NCBI GenBank assembly: GCA_026987075.1
Contig: JALSNI010000058.1
Coordinates: forward strand, 1 to 64,000
DNA: 64,000 nt
Origin: Persephonella sp.
Lineage (GTDB): Bacteria; Aquificota; Aquificia; Aquificales; Hydrogenothermaceae
Direction of reading: 5' to 3'
Part shown: in pieces, positions 26,158 through 36,659 of the stretch
How the letters are laid out: each line of letters opens with the position of its first letter
How positions within the stretch are numbered: the stretch's first letter is position 1
The notes under the pieces: generated by a model
Database searches by the model: none
The model's input: the letters and a program-made list of their open reading frames with translations, nothing else
Told to the model about the DNA's origin: nothing
Translations under genes and position numbers: made by a program

Positions 26158-26892
26158 ATGGAAAAAATTGTCATAAAAATAAAAAGATTTAATGGAGAAA
26201 GAGAGTGGTTTCAAGAGTATACTGTAAGTGTAACAGAGAGAACCACTCTTATTGAAGCACTAATGGAACTACAGGGAAGTATAGACCCTTCACTTTCATT
26301 TAGAGTTCAGTGTAGAGCAGCAATATGTGGAACCTGTGGAGTGAAAATTAACGGAGAGTATCACGTTCTTGCCTGTAAGACAAAGATTAAGGAATTTATT
26401 AAGAATGGGATAATAACCGTTGAACCTCTATCTAATATGAAAGTTATTAAGGATCTTGTTACAGACCACGGAGAATTCCTGTATAAAATAAAAGACGTTA
26501 AAGGCTGGTTTGAACCTGCTGAAGAGTTTCAGCGTGTTTATCCTGAAGATTTACAGAAATTTGAAAAGGAAACAGACTGTATCCTTTGTGGAATATGTTA
26601 TTCCATATGTCCAGCTTTTGAAATAGATAGAGATTTTGGAGGTCCTATAAACTTTGTTAAAGTTTTCAGATTTTGGAAAGATAAGAACGATGCCTTGAAA
26701 GATGAAAGGATAGTTATTGCAGAAAAAAATCACATAACAAGTTGCGTTCACTGTAAATACTGCACTTTTTCCTGCCCTAAACAGATTCCTGTTGAGCAAG
26801 ACATTATGCAGATAGAGTTTTATGGGAAACAAAAGGGAATAATAAAGTCTTCAGAATCTGGAGGTGGTTTCTCTACACCCTTTGGTTTTTAA
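26158..26892 (+). CDS. sdhB: succinate dehydrogenase/fumarate reductase iron-sulfur subunit
   Basis: [2Fe-2S] 'CRAAICGTCGVKI', 'CILCGICYSICP', 'CVHCKYCTFSCPKQIP'. Confidence 0.9.
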   Translation: MEKIVIKIKRFNGEREWFQEYTVSVTERTTLIEALMELQGSIDPSLSFRVQCRAAICGTCGVKINGEYHVLACKTKIKEFIKNGIITVEPLSNMKVIKDLVTDHGEFLYKIKDVKGWFEPAEEFQRVYPEDLQKFEKETDCILCGICYSICPAFEIDRDFGGPINFVKVFRFWKDKNDALKDERIVIAEKNHITSCVHCKYCTFSCPKQIPVEQDIMQIEFYGKQKGIIKSSESGGGFSTPFGF

Positions 26893-27953
26893 GATTGTGA
26901 AACATACTTTTCTTTGAAAAGAAGTAGCATATTGTCTATCATTACAACTATAATAGGGGCTAAAAATATCCCTATAAATCCAAACAGATTAAGTCCACCA
27001 AGGATAGCAAAGACTAAAATCATTGGATGTATGTTTGTCTTGTCTCCTATAACCACAGGTTTTATGATGTTATCTATCGTGCTAATAACTAAGGTTCCGT
27101 AAACGGAAAATAAAAAGGCAGTCAGAAATCCTTTTGTAAACAATGTGTAAATAGCAACAGGAATCCAGATAAGAGAAGCTCCACCTACAGGAATAAATGC
27201 AGCTATGAAAGTTATAAATGCCCAAAAATAACTCATCTCTAAACCTATGGCAAAATAACCAATAAAAGATAAAATTCCTTGAGCTATTGCAGTTAAAACA
27301 GAACCTAAAACAACTCCTTGAATAGCATTATAGCTTTTTGATAAAAGAAAAGTTTTGTCTTTATCAGAAAGGGGAATTATGCTATAAATTCTGTTGTAAA
27401 GATGTATTCCATCTTTAAACAAAAAGAATATAGTGATTAACATTATAATTATTCCAACAATAAGCAATGTGACGTCAAGGAATATGCCTTTCCCCTGTTG
27501 TATCACAAAGGAGACTATCTCATTTACAATTCCTCTTATGGCATCGCTAATGTCGACATTTATGTTGAGAGATTTTAAACTGTTCTCAATGATTACATAA
27601 ACTTTTGAGATGATAGGTGTCTCTTTTATCAAAATCTCAATACTTCTATATTTGGAAATATTCTCAATTATTATTGGGTAGATTGTTATAATCTGATTTA
27701 CAAAAAATGCTATAAGGGTTATAGATGGAATGATTATAAACATCAAAATTAAAGCAGTCATAATTGATGAGGCTAAAATTTTGTTTTTTATCTTTTTCTC
27801 AATTTTGAGATACACAGGGTAGAAAATTATAGTTATCAGTATAGACAGAATAATAACTTTTAGAAATGGCTCAAACAGAAGATATCCTAAAAAAAGAAAA
27901 AAAGAAAGGAAACCAAAAAAGAAGAAGTTTCCTATCTGTTCATTAGAACCCAA
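26889..27953 (-). CDS. AI-2E/PerM family transporter
   Basis: Multiple TMs; 'FIPVGGASLIWIPVAIY', 'IIKPVVIGDKTNIHPMILVFAILGGLNLFGFIGIFLAPIIV'. Confidence 0.88.
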   Translation of the reverse strand: MGSNEQIGNFFFFGFLSFFLFLGYLLFEPFLKVIILSILITIIFYPVYLKIEKKIKNKILASSIMTALILMFIIIPSITLIAFFVNQIITIYPIIIENISKYRSIEILIKETPIISKVYVIIENSLKSLNINVDISDAIRGIVNEIVSFVIQQGKGIFLDVTLLIVGIIIMLITIFFLFKDGIHLYNRIYSIIPLSDKDKTFLLSKSYNAIQGVVLGSVLTAIAQGILSFIGYFAIGLEMSYFWAFITFIAAFIPVGGASLIWIPVAIYTLFTKGFLTAFLFSVYGTLVISTIDNIIKPVVIGDKTNIHPMILVFAILGGLNLFGFIGIFLAPIIVVMIDNMLLLFKEKYVSQS

Positions 27954-27962
27954 TCTTTAAAA

Positions 27963-28061
27963 TTATTCTTCTCCCCTTTTAAGTGCTCCTGAAAGGAAAG
28001 CTATAATTCCTGTAACAATTGTAAAGATAGTCATCACAATAAAAGGTATCCATGGTTCCAT
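27963..28061 (-). CDS. 32-aa single-TM small protein MEPWIPFIVMTIFTIVTGIIAFLSGALKRGEE
   Basis: Manual translation; strong SD ggagg upstream; hydrophobic segment with positively charged C-terminus; absent from ORF track because of length. Confidence 0.6.
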   Translation of the reverse strand: MEPWIPFIVMTIFTIVTGIIAFLSGALKRGEE

Positions 28062-28088
28062 CTCATGCTCCTCCGTTAGCCTTAGTTT

Positions 28089-29027
28089 TTATTTTATCTT
28101 AAGTTTAAAATACTGTATCGTATTTTCAAGCCCTTCGTCAAGAGAAACTTCTGGTTTCCACTGGAGGAGGTTTTTTGCTTTTGTTATGTCTGGACATCTT
28201 CTTTTGGGGTCGTCTTCTAAAGGGGGAAGGAATGTTATGTTAGAGCTTGAATTTGATATTTTTACAATCTTAAGTGCAATCTCAATTATTGTATGTTCAT
28301 CAGGATTACCTAAATTGAAAACTTCCCCATCTAATCCGTCTTTTACTGCAAGTGAAAATATCCCTTCAACCATATCTGTTATATAACAGAAACTTCTTGT
28401 TTGCTTTCCGTCTCCATAAATTGTTAGATTTTCACCTCTTAAGGCTTGCGATACAAAGTTGGGTATCACCCGACCGTCATCTATTCTCATTCTCTCTCCG
28501 TATGTATTGAAAATTCGTGCAATTCTTACATCTATTCCATGTTCCCGATAATAAGCCATACTCATAGCTTCAGAAAATCTTTTTGCCTCGTCATAAACAG
28601 ACCTTATGCCTGTTGGATTAACATTTCCCCAGTATGTTTCAGGTTGAGGGTGAACCTGGGGGTCTCCATAAATTTCTGAGGTGGATGCAAATATGTAGCG
28701 GGCGTTTTTCTTTTTGGCAAGACCAAGGGTGTGAAGTGTTCCTAAAGAGTCAACTTTCATCGTATGAATGGGATGTTTTAGATAATCTACAGGAGATGCA
28801 GGACAGGCAAAGTGAAGAATGATATCAATTTCGTCAGGTATGTATATGTAATTAGTCACGTCATATTTTATAAAACGAAAATTTTTGTTTCCAAATAGAT
28901 GGGCTATGTTGTCTGGTGAACCAGTAAGAAAGTTATCAAGACCTATTACATAAAAACCTTCTTTTAAGAATTTATCACACAGGTGACTTCCTATGAATCC
29001 TGCTGCTCCTGTTATAAGGACTTTCAC
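28089..29027 (-). CDS. UDP-glucuronate decarboxylase / NAD-dependent epimerase
   Basis: '[16 protein letters not shown]', '[10 protein letters not shown]' and '[10 protein letters not shown]' typical of UXS family. Confidence 0.88.
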   Translation of the reverse strand: MKVLITGAAGFIGSHLCDKFLKEGFYVIGLDNFLTGSPDNIAHLFGNKNFRFIKYDVTNYIYIPDEIDIILHFACPASPVDYLKHPIHTMKVDSLGTLHTLGLAKKKNARYIFASTSEIYGDPQVHPQPETYWGNVNPTGIRSVYDEAKRFSEAMSMAYYREHGIDVRIARIFNTYGERMRIDDGRVIPNFVSQALRGENLTIYGDGKQTRSFCYITDMVEGIFSLAVKDGLDGEVFNLGNPDEHTIIEIALKIVKISNSSSNITFLPPLEDDPKRRCPDITKAKNLLQWKPEVSLDEGLENTIQYFKLKIK

Positions 29028-30235
29028 TGTTCTAAGAGTCTCCTGTAACCTTTTTTTGATATGTGTCTAAGAGGGAGTTTATAGTGAAGGAATACAAGCT
29101 CTTTAAACAGATATGCAGGAAATCCTTTGAATTTTATACCGTTTTTTATCATTCCTACTCCGTATTTTCCCCCGAGAGCTGAAACCATCCCCTTAAATAC
29201 AGGGCTTTCTACTTTTGGTTTTTTTCCTTTTAATGTATCTCTTAGGTATCGTGCTGTAATTTCTCCTGTCTGTATAGCTATCTGTGCCATTGGGGGAAGT
29301 ATCTCACCTGTCTCATAATTTGTTATCTGGGCACAATCTCCAATAATGAATATGTTGTCAATTCCTTCAGGCCTGAAATACTCATTAACGATGGCTTGTT
29401 TTCTTTTGTTTGTTTTTATTCTCATCTTTTCAATGAGTGTGCTGGCTACTATACCACCAGTCCATATAAAAAAGTCTTGTTTTATGAAATCTTCGTCTTC
29501 AAAATAAACATTTTCTTTATCTACTTTTATAATTTTTTTCCCTGTTAGTATGTTCACTCCTAATGATTTCAATCTACTGTAAGCTGTCTGATAAACAAAC
29601 TCATCCATTCCAGGAAGTATCCTATCTGCTGCTTCTATTAGTGTTATGTTTAATCCTTCACACAGGAAACCTATTCTTTTGAAAAATTCTTTCGCATAGT
29701 ATGCCATTTCTGCTGCAATCTCAACTCCTGCAAGTCCTGCTCCTCCCACCACAATACTAAACTGGTTTTCTTTTACTATGTAGCACTTTTCTTCTTCCTG
29801 TATTTTTTGAAGTATTTTCTTTTCAAATTTCTGTTTAAACTGAAGACTTCTATCTAAAGTTTTTACTCCTGCAGCGTGTTCTCTGAGGCCTTCTATAGGA
29901 GGGAAAAAGGTTTTACTTCCTGCTGCTATAATTAAGTAATCATATTTTAGTTTGAATCTATTTCCATAAATCTCGTTTCTGTCAGGGTCTATGTAATTAA
30001 CTTTTTCTTTGAAAAAATGTATGTTCTTTCCCAATCCTTCACACAAAGTAGACAGGTCAATGATAATGTCAGATATTATAGATTCATTAGCAATAAAACT
30101 GTAAACTTCTGGCTGTAGATACTGATATGGATTCTGGTCAATTAAATAAACTTCTGCATCAATATCAAACTTAGAGAACTGTTTAACGAAGGAGACGCCT
30201 CCATATCCTCCCCCAATAACAACAATCTTTTTCAT
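29024..30235 (-). CDS. type II NADH dehydrogenase-like FAD/NAD(P) oxidoreductase
   Basis: '[14 protein letters not shown]', '[17 protein letters not shown]', '[10 protein letters not shown]'. Confidence 0.85.
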   Translation of the reverse strand: MKKIVVIGGGYGGVSFVKQFSKFDIDAEVYLIDQNPYQYLQPEVYSFIANESIISDIIIDLSTLCEGLGKNIHFFKEKVNYIDPDRNEIYGNRFKLKYDYLIIAAGSKTFFPPIEGLREHAAGVKTLDRSLQFKQKFEKKILQKIQEEEKCYIVKENQFSIVVGGAGLAGVEIAAEMAYYAKEFFKRIGFLCEGLNITLIEAADRILPGMDEFVYQTAYSRLKSLGVNILTGKKIIKVDKENVYFEDEDFIKQDFFIWTGGIVASTLIEKMRIKTNKRKQAIVNEYFRPEGIDNIFIIGDCAQITNYETGEILPPMAQIAIQTGEITARYLRDTLKGKKPKVESPVFKGMVSALGGKYGVGMIKNGIKFKGFPAYLFKELVFLHYKLPLRHISKKGYRRLLEQ

Positions 30236-30236
30236 G

Positions 30237-31037
30237 TTAGTTATTCAGGAGCTTTATAGCTTCGTCAACTGTTATGTTTTCGTGAACTATTTTTGACAGG
30301 ACATATGTTATTTTGGAAACATTTTCGTGCTGGAATATGTTTCTTCCTACAGATAAGCCTGCACACCCTGCAACGACTACAGCATCATAAATCATCTGTA
30401 AAAGCTCTCTGTCTGAACTGACCTTTGGACCTCCTGCTATAACCACAGGAACAGGACATCCTTCCACAACCTTTCTGAAAGTTTCAGGATTTCCTGTGTA
30501 GGGGACTTTTACAATGTCAGCTCCAAGCTCGGCACCTATCCTTGCTATGTGAGCGATTGCGTCTGGGTCAAAGGGGTTTTTTACCTCAGGCCCTCTATAG
30601 TAGAGCATAGCTACAAGTGGCATCTGCCATTCTAAACATGCTTTTGATACAGCTCCAAAATCTTTCAGCATCTGTTTTTCATCTTCTGCTCCTATGTTTA
30701 CGTGTATTGATACTCCATCTGCACCAAGTTTTATAGCTTCTTCTACAGTGCATACTAAAACTTTATCGTTTTTTCTAAGGGAAAGGTCTGTTGATGCAGA
30801 CATGTGAATGATAAGCCCCACATCTTTACCTTTTCCTCTATGTCCCTGCTCCACAATACCTTTGTGGAGAATTATTGCGTTGGCTCCCCCTTCTGCTATT
30901 TTTTCAACAGTTTCTTTTATGTTAATCAAACCTTTCATTGGTCCTGAGCTTACACCGTGGTCCATAGGAACAATAACAGTTTTCCCTGTGTCTCTATTCA
31001 TTATTCTTTCTAATCTAACTCTTTTACCAATTCCCAA
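30237..31037 (-). CDS. DhnA-type class I aldolase / ADH synthase family
   Basis: '[15 protein letters not shown]', '[11 protein letters not shown]', 'VVIAGGPK'. Confidence 0.85.
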   Translation of the reverse strand: MGIGKRVRLERIMNRDTGKTVIVPMDHGVSSGPMKGLINIKETVEKIAEGGANAIILHKGIVEQGHRGKGKDVGLIIHMSASTDLSLRKNDKVLVCTVEEAIKLGADGVSIHVNIGAEDEKQMLKDFGAVSKACLEWQMPLVAMLYYRGPEVKNPFDPDAIAHIARIGAELGADIVKVPYTGNPETFRKVVEGCPVPVVIAGGPKVSSDRELLQMIYDAVVVAGCAGLSVGRNIFQHENVSKITYVLSKIVHENITVDEAIKLLNN

Positions 31038-31057
31038 TTTTTCCCTCCTTCAGATAT

Positions 31058-31195
31058 TTATATAATTTTACCTAAAATAAATCCTAAGATAAAAGCAATT
31101 ATAGCAGTAAGAATAATCTTTGTATTATCTGAATGTTTGTTTGGCTGATAACTGCTTTTCCTTTCTCTCATGTAATCTCTATCATACAGACCCAC
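31058..31195 (-). CDS. 45-aa small membrane protein (GTG start) [13 protein letters not shown]...[18 protein letters not shown]
   Basis: Manual translation; N-terminal 'YDRDYMRE' followed by a TM helix; overlaps the upstream LapA-like gene. Confidence 0.55.
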   Translation of the reverse strand: MGLYDRDYMRERKSSYQPNKHSDNTKIILTAIIAFILGFILGKII

Positions 31196-31577
31196 TTTTA
31201 TCCTCCTCGTCTTTTTTTACGGTAATATTTTGTTTGTTCTTTAATATTTCAATTTCTCCTTCTAATTTTTTGATGGTTTCTTCCTTTGTTTCTAACTGTT
31301 TTTTTAATTTTTCCATTTCTTTTTCTAAACTTTTTATGTTTCTGTTTAGTTTTATCTTGTCTATTTTATAAGATATCCAGTCAGTTATGGTGAATATAAG
31401 GATAAGAATAGCTCCTATTATTATGCTGACGATGATTACCAGTGCCAGAGGTATTTCTGGTGTTTTAAGTGTGGGAAGTATGTTGACTGATACCTTTGGT
31501 GATGTGTTCATAGAAACAAAGTAAGCTACTGCAAGAAGTATTATTAGCCATAGTATAAGTTTTATTTTATTCCACAT
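31182..31577 (-). CDS. LapA-like (DUF1049) two-TM coiled-coil membrane protein
   Basis: Two TM helices followed by coiled coil. Confidence 0.8.
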   Translation of the reverse strand: MWNKIKLILWLIILLAVAYFVSMNTSPKVSVNILPTLKTPEIPLALVIIVSIIIGAILILIFTITDWISYKIDKIKLNRNIKSLEKEMEKLKKQLETKEETIKKLEGEIEILKNKQNITVKKDEEDKSGSV

Positions 31578-32064
31578 TTTCTTCCTCTAATGCTTTTTTC
31601 AGTTTATTGTATATTTCCTTCAAATCCTGGGATATTACTTTAACTTCTCCTATCACAGGCATGAAATTTGTGTCTCCATTCCATCGGGGAACTATGTGAT
31701 TGTGAAGGTGAGTTTCTAATCCTGCCCCTGCGACTCTACCAAGATTGTATCCAAGATTAAAACCATCTGGATTTAAAGTTTTTTTAAGAATTTTTATTCC
31801 TAATTTTGTTAATCTTGACATTTCACACATAGTTTCTTCGTCTAAATGTAAAAAATCCCCTATATGCTGGTAAGGAGCAACCATCAGATGTCCTGCGTTG
31901 TAGGGATAAAGATTCATAATGATAAAAGCTTTTTTCCCTCTATATACAACAAGTCTTTTCTCGTCTTCTTCAGGATTTTTCCCTGCTTCACACAGAAAAC
32001 AGCTTTCCATCTTATCGTATGTTTCTATATACTGGCTTCTCCAAGGAGAAAACAATTTTTTCAT
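31567..32064 (-). CDS. HIT family hydrolase/phosphorylase
   Basis: 'CFLCEAGKNPEED', 'ETHLHNHIVPRW' HIT motif. Confidence 0.92.
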   Translation of the reverse strand: MKKLFSPWRSQYIETYDKMESCFLCEAGKNPEEDEKRLVVYRGKKAFIIMNLYPYNAGHLMVAPYQHIGDFLHLDEETMCEMSRLTKLGIKILKKTLNPDGFNLGYNLGRVAGAGLETHLHNHIVPRWNGDTNFMPVIGEVKVISQDLKEIYNKLKKALEEENVE

Positions 32065-32072
32065 TTTTCCTC

Positions 32073-34112
32073 CTAAATGAGCTTTTTAGGTTCTACTTCT
32101 ATAATTAATTTTATACCTTTTTTTTCTGTTAGTTTGAAAAGATTTTTCAATTTCTCTTTTTCTTTGAAATTTTTTAAGATTATCTGAACTCTGTTTTTTT
32201 CTCTAAGATAAGAAAAGAACGCGCTGTAAGGACCTTCGTAATTTATCTGTTCTACATCGTTTTCTTCTTTCCACTTTTCAAAGATGTCTTTTACCTGTTG
32301 TAAAGTAAGATTTTTTTTCTCAAAAGTTAAAAGTATTATTCTGACAAATGGTGGCAGGTTAAGCTGTTTTCTTTCTTTTAGATGGGACAGGTAAAAGCTG
32401 TGAAAATTTTTTTGAGTAATCAGGTTTAAAGGAAAACTATCTTTTTTAAGATGGGAAAGAATTATGTATTTTTCCTCTGCTTTATAGTAAGGATACAACA
32501 CTGCTCTGAAAAGGTTTTCCATTCCTCTGAAATCATGCAAAATAAGATGAAAATCTGGATTTATGTTTATGACGTAATGGTATTTATCTATTACAGAATC
32601 TTTACCAGTTAGTGTTGTGATTAGCTGAACTCTTCCTTTTTTTTCTTCAGCTAAAAAGACTTTTTCCTTTAGTTCTTTTTCAAGAGTTTCTTTCACTTTT
32701 TCAACTCCATAACCTATTTCTTTAAGAGGAGTTTCACACTCAGGGCATTCTTTTATGTATTGAAACTTTTTTCCACATATTTCACATTGAAGATAAAAGT
32801 TTTTTCCTATATATATCTTCAATGGAGCATCACATCTACTACACTTTATTTCCTCTTCACATCTTGGACAGAAAAGAAAAGATGAGTATCCTTTTTTGTT
32901 CGTAACAATAAGAACTTTTTTGTTTTTCTGTTTGATGATTTTTTTTATTTGAGGGTCTGTTATTGGTAAATCTTTTATATCTATGGGGACTTTTAACTTT
33001 TCAAGGGGAGGTTTGACACTTAAAGGTTTAGCTAATTTTTTAGTTAGTAAATAATAGGTTTCAACAGATGGAACAGAAGCGGCATACACGACTGAGATAT
33101 CTTTTTTTAATCTATAGAGCTCAAAAGCTACTCTTCTAACGTCAAATCTGGGGTTTCTTAAGTTTTTGTAAGATGGGGAAAATTCCTCTTCAATTATTAT
33201 GGTTTTTAGATTTTTTATTGGTATAAATATAGAAGACAAGGTTCCTATTGTTAAAGTTCCTTCTGAATTTTTTAGTCTAAACCAGTTTTTTACTTTCTCT
33301 TCTTCTGTTAATGTATCGTGATACATAAATAGTCTGTTCCCAAATATCTTCTTAAGATGGGGATACACTGCCTTTATAGATTGAATGTTGGGAAATATAA
33401 TCAGTGTTCCCTTCTTTGCTAAGATGTTGTAAGATGCTATTTCTATGTAGTTTTTTAATCTTTTTTCCCATAAATCCCAGTAGACAAAGATTCCTTCTTT
33501 TATTTTTTTTCCTTTTGTGAGTCTTAGAGAAGAGGTTTTTTCTTCTGTTTGTGTAAAAGGCTCCTCTTTTACTAATCCTTTTTTTATGAGGCTGTTTAAT
33601 GTTTGGAATGAAAACCCTGCTTCTTTTATCTGGGATAAGGTAAGTTCTCCTCTTTCAATTATTAGTTCAAAGAGTTGTTTTGCTTTAGGTGATATTTCTT
33701 GGGAGAGTGACAGAGATGTTGCTCTATACATTTTTTCCTGTTTGTAAGGTTTAACCCATTTTTCTGACTTTCTGTCATATTTCCATCTTAGTCCTTCTGG
33801 CATACAGTAGTAGGTTGTTATTCCAATTGGGGATATGTAGTAATCAGATATTTTTTTTAAAAGTGTTATGTAATCTTCAGAGAAAACAGGTTCCTCATCA
33901 GGTATCTCTTCAACATCTCTAATTTTTTTTATATTGTAGGGTGTTGAAAAGTCTGTGATGATACCTGTCATTTTTGTTGTTTTAAAAGGAACTAAAACTC
34001 TTCTTCCTATAAGGTTGGAAATATTTTTTACTTTGTATGTGAAAGTCATAAACTGGGAAACAGGAAGGGCAACCTCAACATATGTAAAATCTTTTTCTAA
34101 CTGTTTTTTCAC
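32073..34112 (-). CDS. priA: PriA-like primosomal protein N', helicase motifs degenerate
   Basis: PriA N-terminal 3'-binding domain, zinc-binding '[13 protein letters not shown]...[17 protein letters not shown]' and 'FRAVLYPYY...NLPPFVRI' C-terminal region; no Walker A. Confidence 0.85.
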   Translation of the reverse strand: MKKQLEKDFTYVEVALPVSQFMTFTYKVKNISNLIGRRVLVPFKTTKMTGIITDFSTPYNIKKIRDVEEIPDEEPVFSEDYITLLKKISDYYISPIGITTYYCMPEGLRWKYDRKSEKWVKPYKQEKMYRATSLSLSQEISPKAKQLFELIIERGELTLSQIKEAGFSFQTLNSLIKKGLVKEEPFTQTEEKTSSLRLTKGKKIKEGIFVYWDLWEKRLKNYIEIASYNILAKKGTLIIFPNIQSIKAVYPHLKKIFGNRLFMYHDTLTEEEKVKNWFRLKNSEGTLTIGTLSSIFIPIKNLKTIIIEEEFSPSYKNLRNPRFDVRRVAFELYRLKKDISVVYAASVPSVETYYLLTKKLAKPLSVKPPLEKLKVPIDIKDLPITDPQIKKIIKQKNKKVLIVTNKKGYSSFLFCPRCEEEIKCSRCDAPLKIYIGKNFYLQCEICGKKFQYIKECPECETPLKEIGYGVEKVKETLEKELKEKVFLAEEKKGRVQLITTLTGKDSVIDKYHYVININPDFHLILHDFRGMENLFRAVLYPYYKAEEKYIILSHLKKDSFPLNLITQKNFHSFYLSHLKERKQLNLPPFVRIILLTFEKKNLTLQQVKDIFEKWKEENDVEQINYEGPYSAFFSYLREKNRVQIILKNFKEKEKLKNLFKLTEKKGIKLIIEVEPKKLI

Positions 34113-34639
34113 AATTCTTCAATAGTAAAGTTATCGTTTGTGTAGATACATATCTGTGATGCTATCTTCATTGCTTCTTCTACTATTTTTCTTGCTTCCA
34201 TATCAGTATTTCTGTAGAGGGCTAATGCTGCAGACCTTGCAAAGTCTCCGCCTGAACCTGTTGCAAGGACAGGTTCGTCTGGTTCTATAACATCTCCGTT
34301 TCCTGATATGAGAAACATCTTTTCCCTGTCGGCAGCTATTAAGACAGCCTCTAACCTTCTTAAGAATTTATCTGTTCTCCAGTCTTTTGCAAGCTCAACC
34401 GCAGCTTTCAAAAGATTTCCTCTGTATTTGTTTAGTTTTTCTTCTAATCTTTCCATAAGAGCAAGACCGTCAGCTGCAGAGCCAGCAAATCCAACAACAA
34501 CTTTTCCGTCGTGTAGTTTTCTTATCTTTTTTGCTGATGCTTTCATGATGCTGTGTCCCAGTGTTACCTGACCATCTCCTGCTATAACTGTTTTTCCATT
34601 TCTTCTTACGACCAATATCGTCGTGCTTCTACTTTTCAT
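34109..34639 (-). CDS. hslV: ATP-dependent protease proteolytic subunit HslV
   Basis: '[24 protein letters not shown]', 'GFAGSAADG', 'ATGSGGDFA'. Confidence 0.96.
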   Translation of the reverse strand: MKSRSTTILVVRRNGKTVIAGDGQVTLGHSIMKASAKKIRKLHDGKVVVGFAGSAADGLALMERLEEKLNKYRGNLLKAAVELAKDWRTDKFLRRLEAVLIAADREKMFLISGNGDVIEPDEPVLATGSGGDFARSAALALYRNTDMEARKIVEEAMKIASQICIYTNDNFTIEEL

Positions 34640-35213
34640 TTGCTATCTCCTCTATGTTGTAAAGGAAAAGCCTCTTTGCAAAAAGGAAGTTTCTAAGGTA
34701 AAAGTCTTTGTCTATATCGCTGATTATTATTCTTTTCCCAGCTGAAGAGGCGTGTATCATTTTACCTTCTCCTATGTATATACCAACATGGGAAGGAAAT
34801 CGTGCATATGTTCTGAAAAATAAAAGGTCTCCTGGTTTTAGATTCTCTCTGCTTACAAACATACCGTATTTAGCCTGATATCTCGCTGTTCGTGGCAGTG
34901 ATATACCTGCCATTGCATATACTTTTTGGACAAATGCTGAACAGTCCATTCCCCATATACTCTCTCCACCAAATCTATACTTGACACCTAACAGTCCAAT
35001 TGCAAAATCAACAATGCTCTTTTGAAAATCTGGCTCAGGCAATCCGTCATCAATCATTACAGCTTTGTATCTCTCTTTGGCATAGCTGTTTTTTAAACTG
35101 TTGTAGTAATCGCTGTCAAACAGTTCTAAAATTTCCTTACCTAAGGCAACTCCTGTAAAGACAAGTAAAGAAAGTATTACTTTTTTCATCTTTTCCTTCA
35201 TAACTTTTTCCAT
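34629..35213 (-). CDS. NlpC/P60 family cell-wall hydrolase
   Basis: '[33 protein letters not shown]', '[15 protein letters not shown]'. Confidence 0.92.
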   Translation of the reverse strand: MEKVMKEKMKKVILSLLVFTGVALGKEILELFDSDYYNSLKNSYAKERYKAVMIDDGLPEPDFQKSIVDFAIGLLGVKYRFGGESIWGMDCSAFVQKVYAMAGISLPRTARYQAKYGMFVSRENLKPGDLLFFRTYARFPSHVGIYIGEGKMIHASSAGKRIIISDIDKDFYLRNFLFAKRLFLYNIEEIANEK

Positions 35214-35242
35214 ATTATAACAAATCTGATATTATTAAAGTT

Positions 35243-35698
35243 ATGGACAGGTTGAGACCTACATCAAGTAAAGTTAGACAGGCTTTATTTAACATACTTT
35301 ACGATGTGTCAGGGCTTGTATTTGCAGACCTATTTGCAGGAACAGGGGAAGTGGGAATAACAGCTTTAAAAAAGGGAGCAAAGTTTGTATATTTTGTAGA
35401 AAAAGACAGAAAAAGAGTGGAAAAAATAAAAAAGTCAGCCTCTAAATACTCTATAAACTTTAGAGTTTATAGAGCTGATGCCTTAAAATTTCTAAAAAAT
35501 TTTGACAAAAAAATTGACGTTATATTTGCTGACCCCCCTTATGATTATAAAGAGTATGATAAATTAATAGAATTAGCTTTACAGAAGCTTTCTGATGAAG
35601 GAATATTTGTATTAGAACACAGAATAGGAAAAAGTTTTGGTGCTGAAGAAGAAAGAAAGTATGGAGATACAGTTCTATCTTTTTGGAGAAAGAAATGA
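35243..35698 (+). CDS. rsmD: RsmD-like 16S rRNA (guanine-N2) methyltransferase, short N-terminus
   Basis: 'RPTSSKVRQALFNIL', 'DLFAGTGEVGITALKKGA', 'FADPPY'. Confidence 0.88.
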   Translation: MDRLRPTSSKVRQALFNILYDVSGLVFADLFAGTGEVGITALKKGAKFVYFVEKDRKRVEKIKKSASKYSINFRVYRADALKFLKNFDKKIDVIFADPPYDYKEYDKLIELALQKLSDEGIFVLEHRIGKSFGAEEERKYGDTVLSFWRKK

Positions 35699-36180
35699 TA
35701 ACAAAGATATGTGTGTATCCAGGAACTTTTGACCCTGTTCATTACGGACATATTGATATAGTAAGAAGAGCTTTAAACATATTTGAGTATGTTGTGGTAG
35801 CAATAGCTAAAAATCCAAGAAAAAAACCTCTTTTTTCTGTAGAAGAAAGGGTTGACATGTTTAGGGAATCTGTAAGAGAGTTAGGGGATGAAAGGGTTAT
35901 CATAGAACCTTTTGATGGACTTTTGGTTAACTTTATGAAAAAATACAACACAAAAATTATTGTTAGGGGAGTGAGGCTTTTTACAGATTTTGAGTATGAA
36001 CTACAGATAGCAATGACAAACTATAATCTTGATGAAGTAGAAACCCTTTTCCTTATGCCTTCCCAAGAACTGATTCATATAAGCTCTTCTATTGTTAAAG
36101 ATGTGGCTTCCCACCACGGAGACCTGTCTAAAATGGTTCATCCTTATGTTGAGAAGAAGTTAGAGGAGAGGTTTTTATGA
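35695..36180 (+). CDS. coaD: phosphopantetheine adenylyltransferase
   Basis: 'CVYPGTFDPVHYGHIDIVRRA', 'IIVRGVRLFTDFEYELQIA'; ATG 35695 preferred over TTG 35683. Confidence 0.95.
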   Translation: MITKICVYPGTFDPVHYGHIDIVRRALNIFEYVVVAIAKNPRKKPLFSVEERVDMFRESVRELGDERVIIEPFDGLLVNFMKKYNTKIIVRGVRLFTDFEYELQIAMTNYNLDEVETLFLMPSQELIHISSSIVKDVASHHGDLSKMVHPYVEKKLEERFL

Positions 36181-36659
36181 TAATAAGGGTTGTTGTTCTC
36201 CTTTTAGGAATCTTTTTTGCTTCCTGTAGCTACAAATCTATAGATTACGGAAAGATGAAGAAGGAATATTACTGTATAAAGAGAATAAACTTTCCAAGAG
36301 CTGAGGCAACAGCTCTTGACACTATTACAAGAGCAGTTTCTGATGCTATTATATCTGCAGGTGGAAGACTTGAATGTTCAGGAAGGACAACAAAATTTGT
36401 TGTCATTAACATAAAGTCTTTAAGCATATCTCCTATTGGGTATTCTCCAGCTCAGAGGGCAAGTATTTATAAAGTTTTTATAGATTTAGACTTTATGTTG
36501 GAAAATAGAAAAAATGAAACTGTTTTCAAAAAAAACATAAAAGAAATGGCACAGTATACAGGAGTAGGACTTACAGGAGATGTGGAGAGAAGGTATGCTA
36601 TTGAAGAAATTGGAAGACTTGTAAGTATAAGGATTTTTTCTATATTAACAGGTAAGTAA
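36177..36659 (+). CDS. LptE-like LPS-assembly lipoprotein
   Basis: Lipobox-like 'FFASCSYKS'; directly precedes holA as is common for lptE. Confidence 0.65.
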   Translation: MIIRVVVLLLGIFFASCSYKSIDYGKMKKEYYCIKRINFPRAEATALDTITRAVSDAIISAGGRLECSGRTTKFVVINIKSLSISPIGYSPAQRASIYKVFIDLDFMLENRKNETVFKKNIKEMAQYTGVGLTGDVERRYAIEEIGRLVSIRIFSILTGK

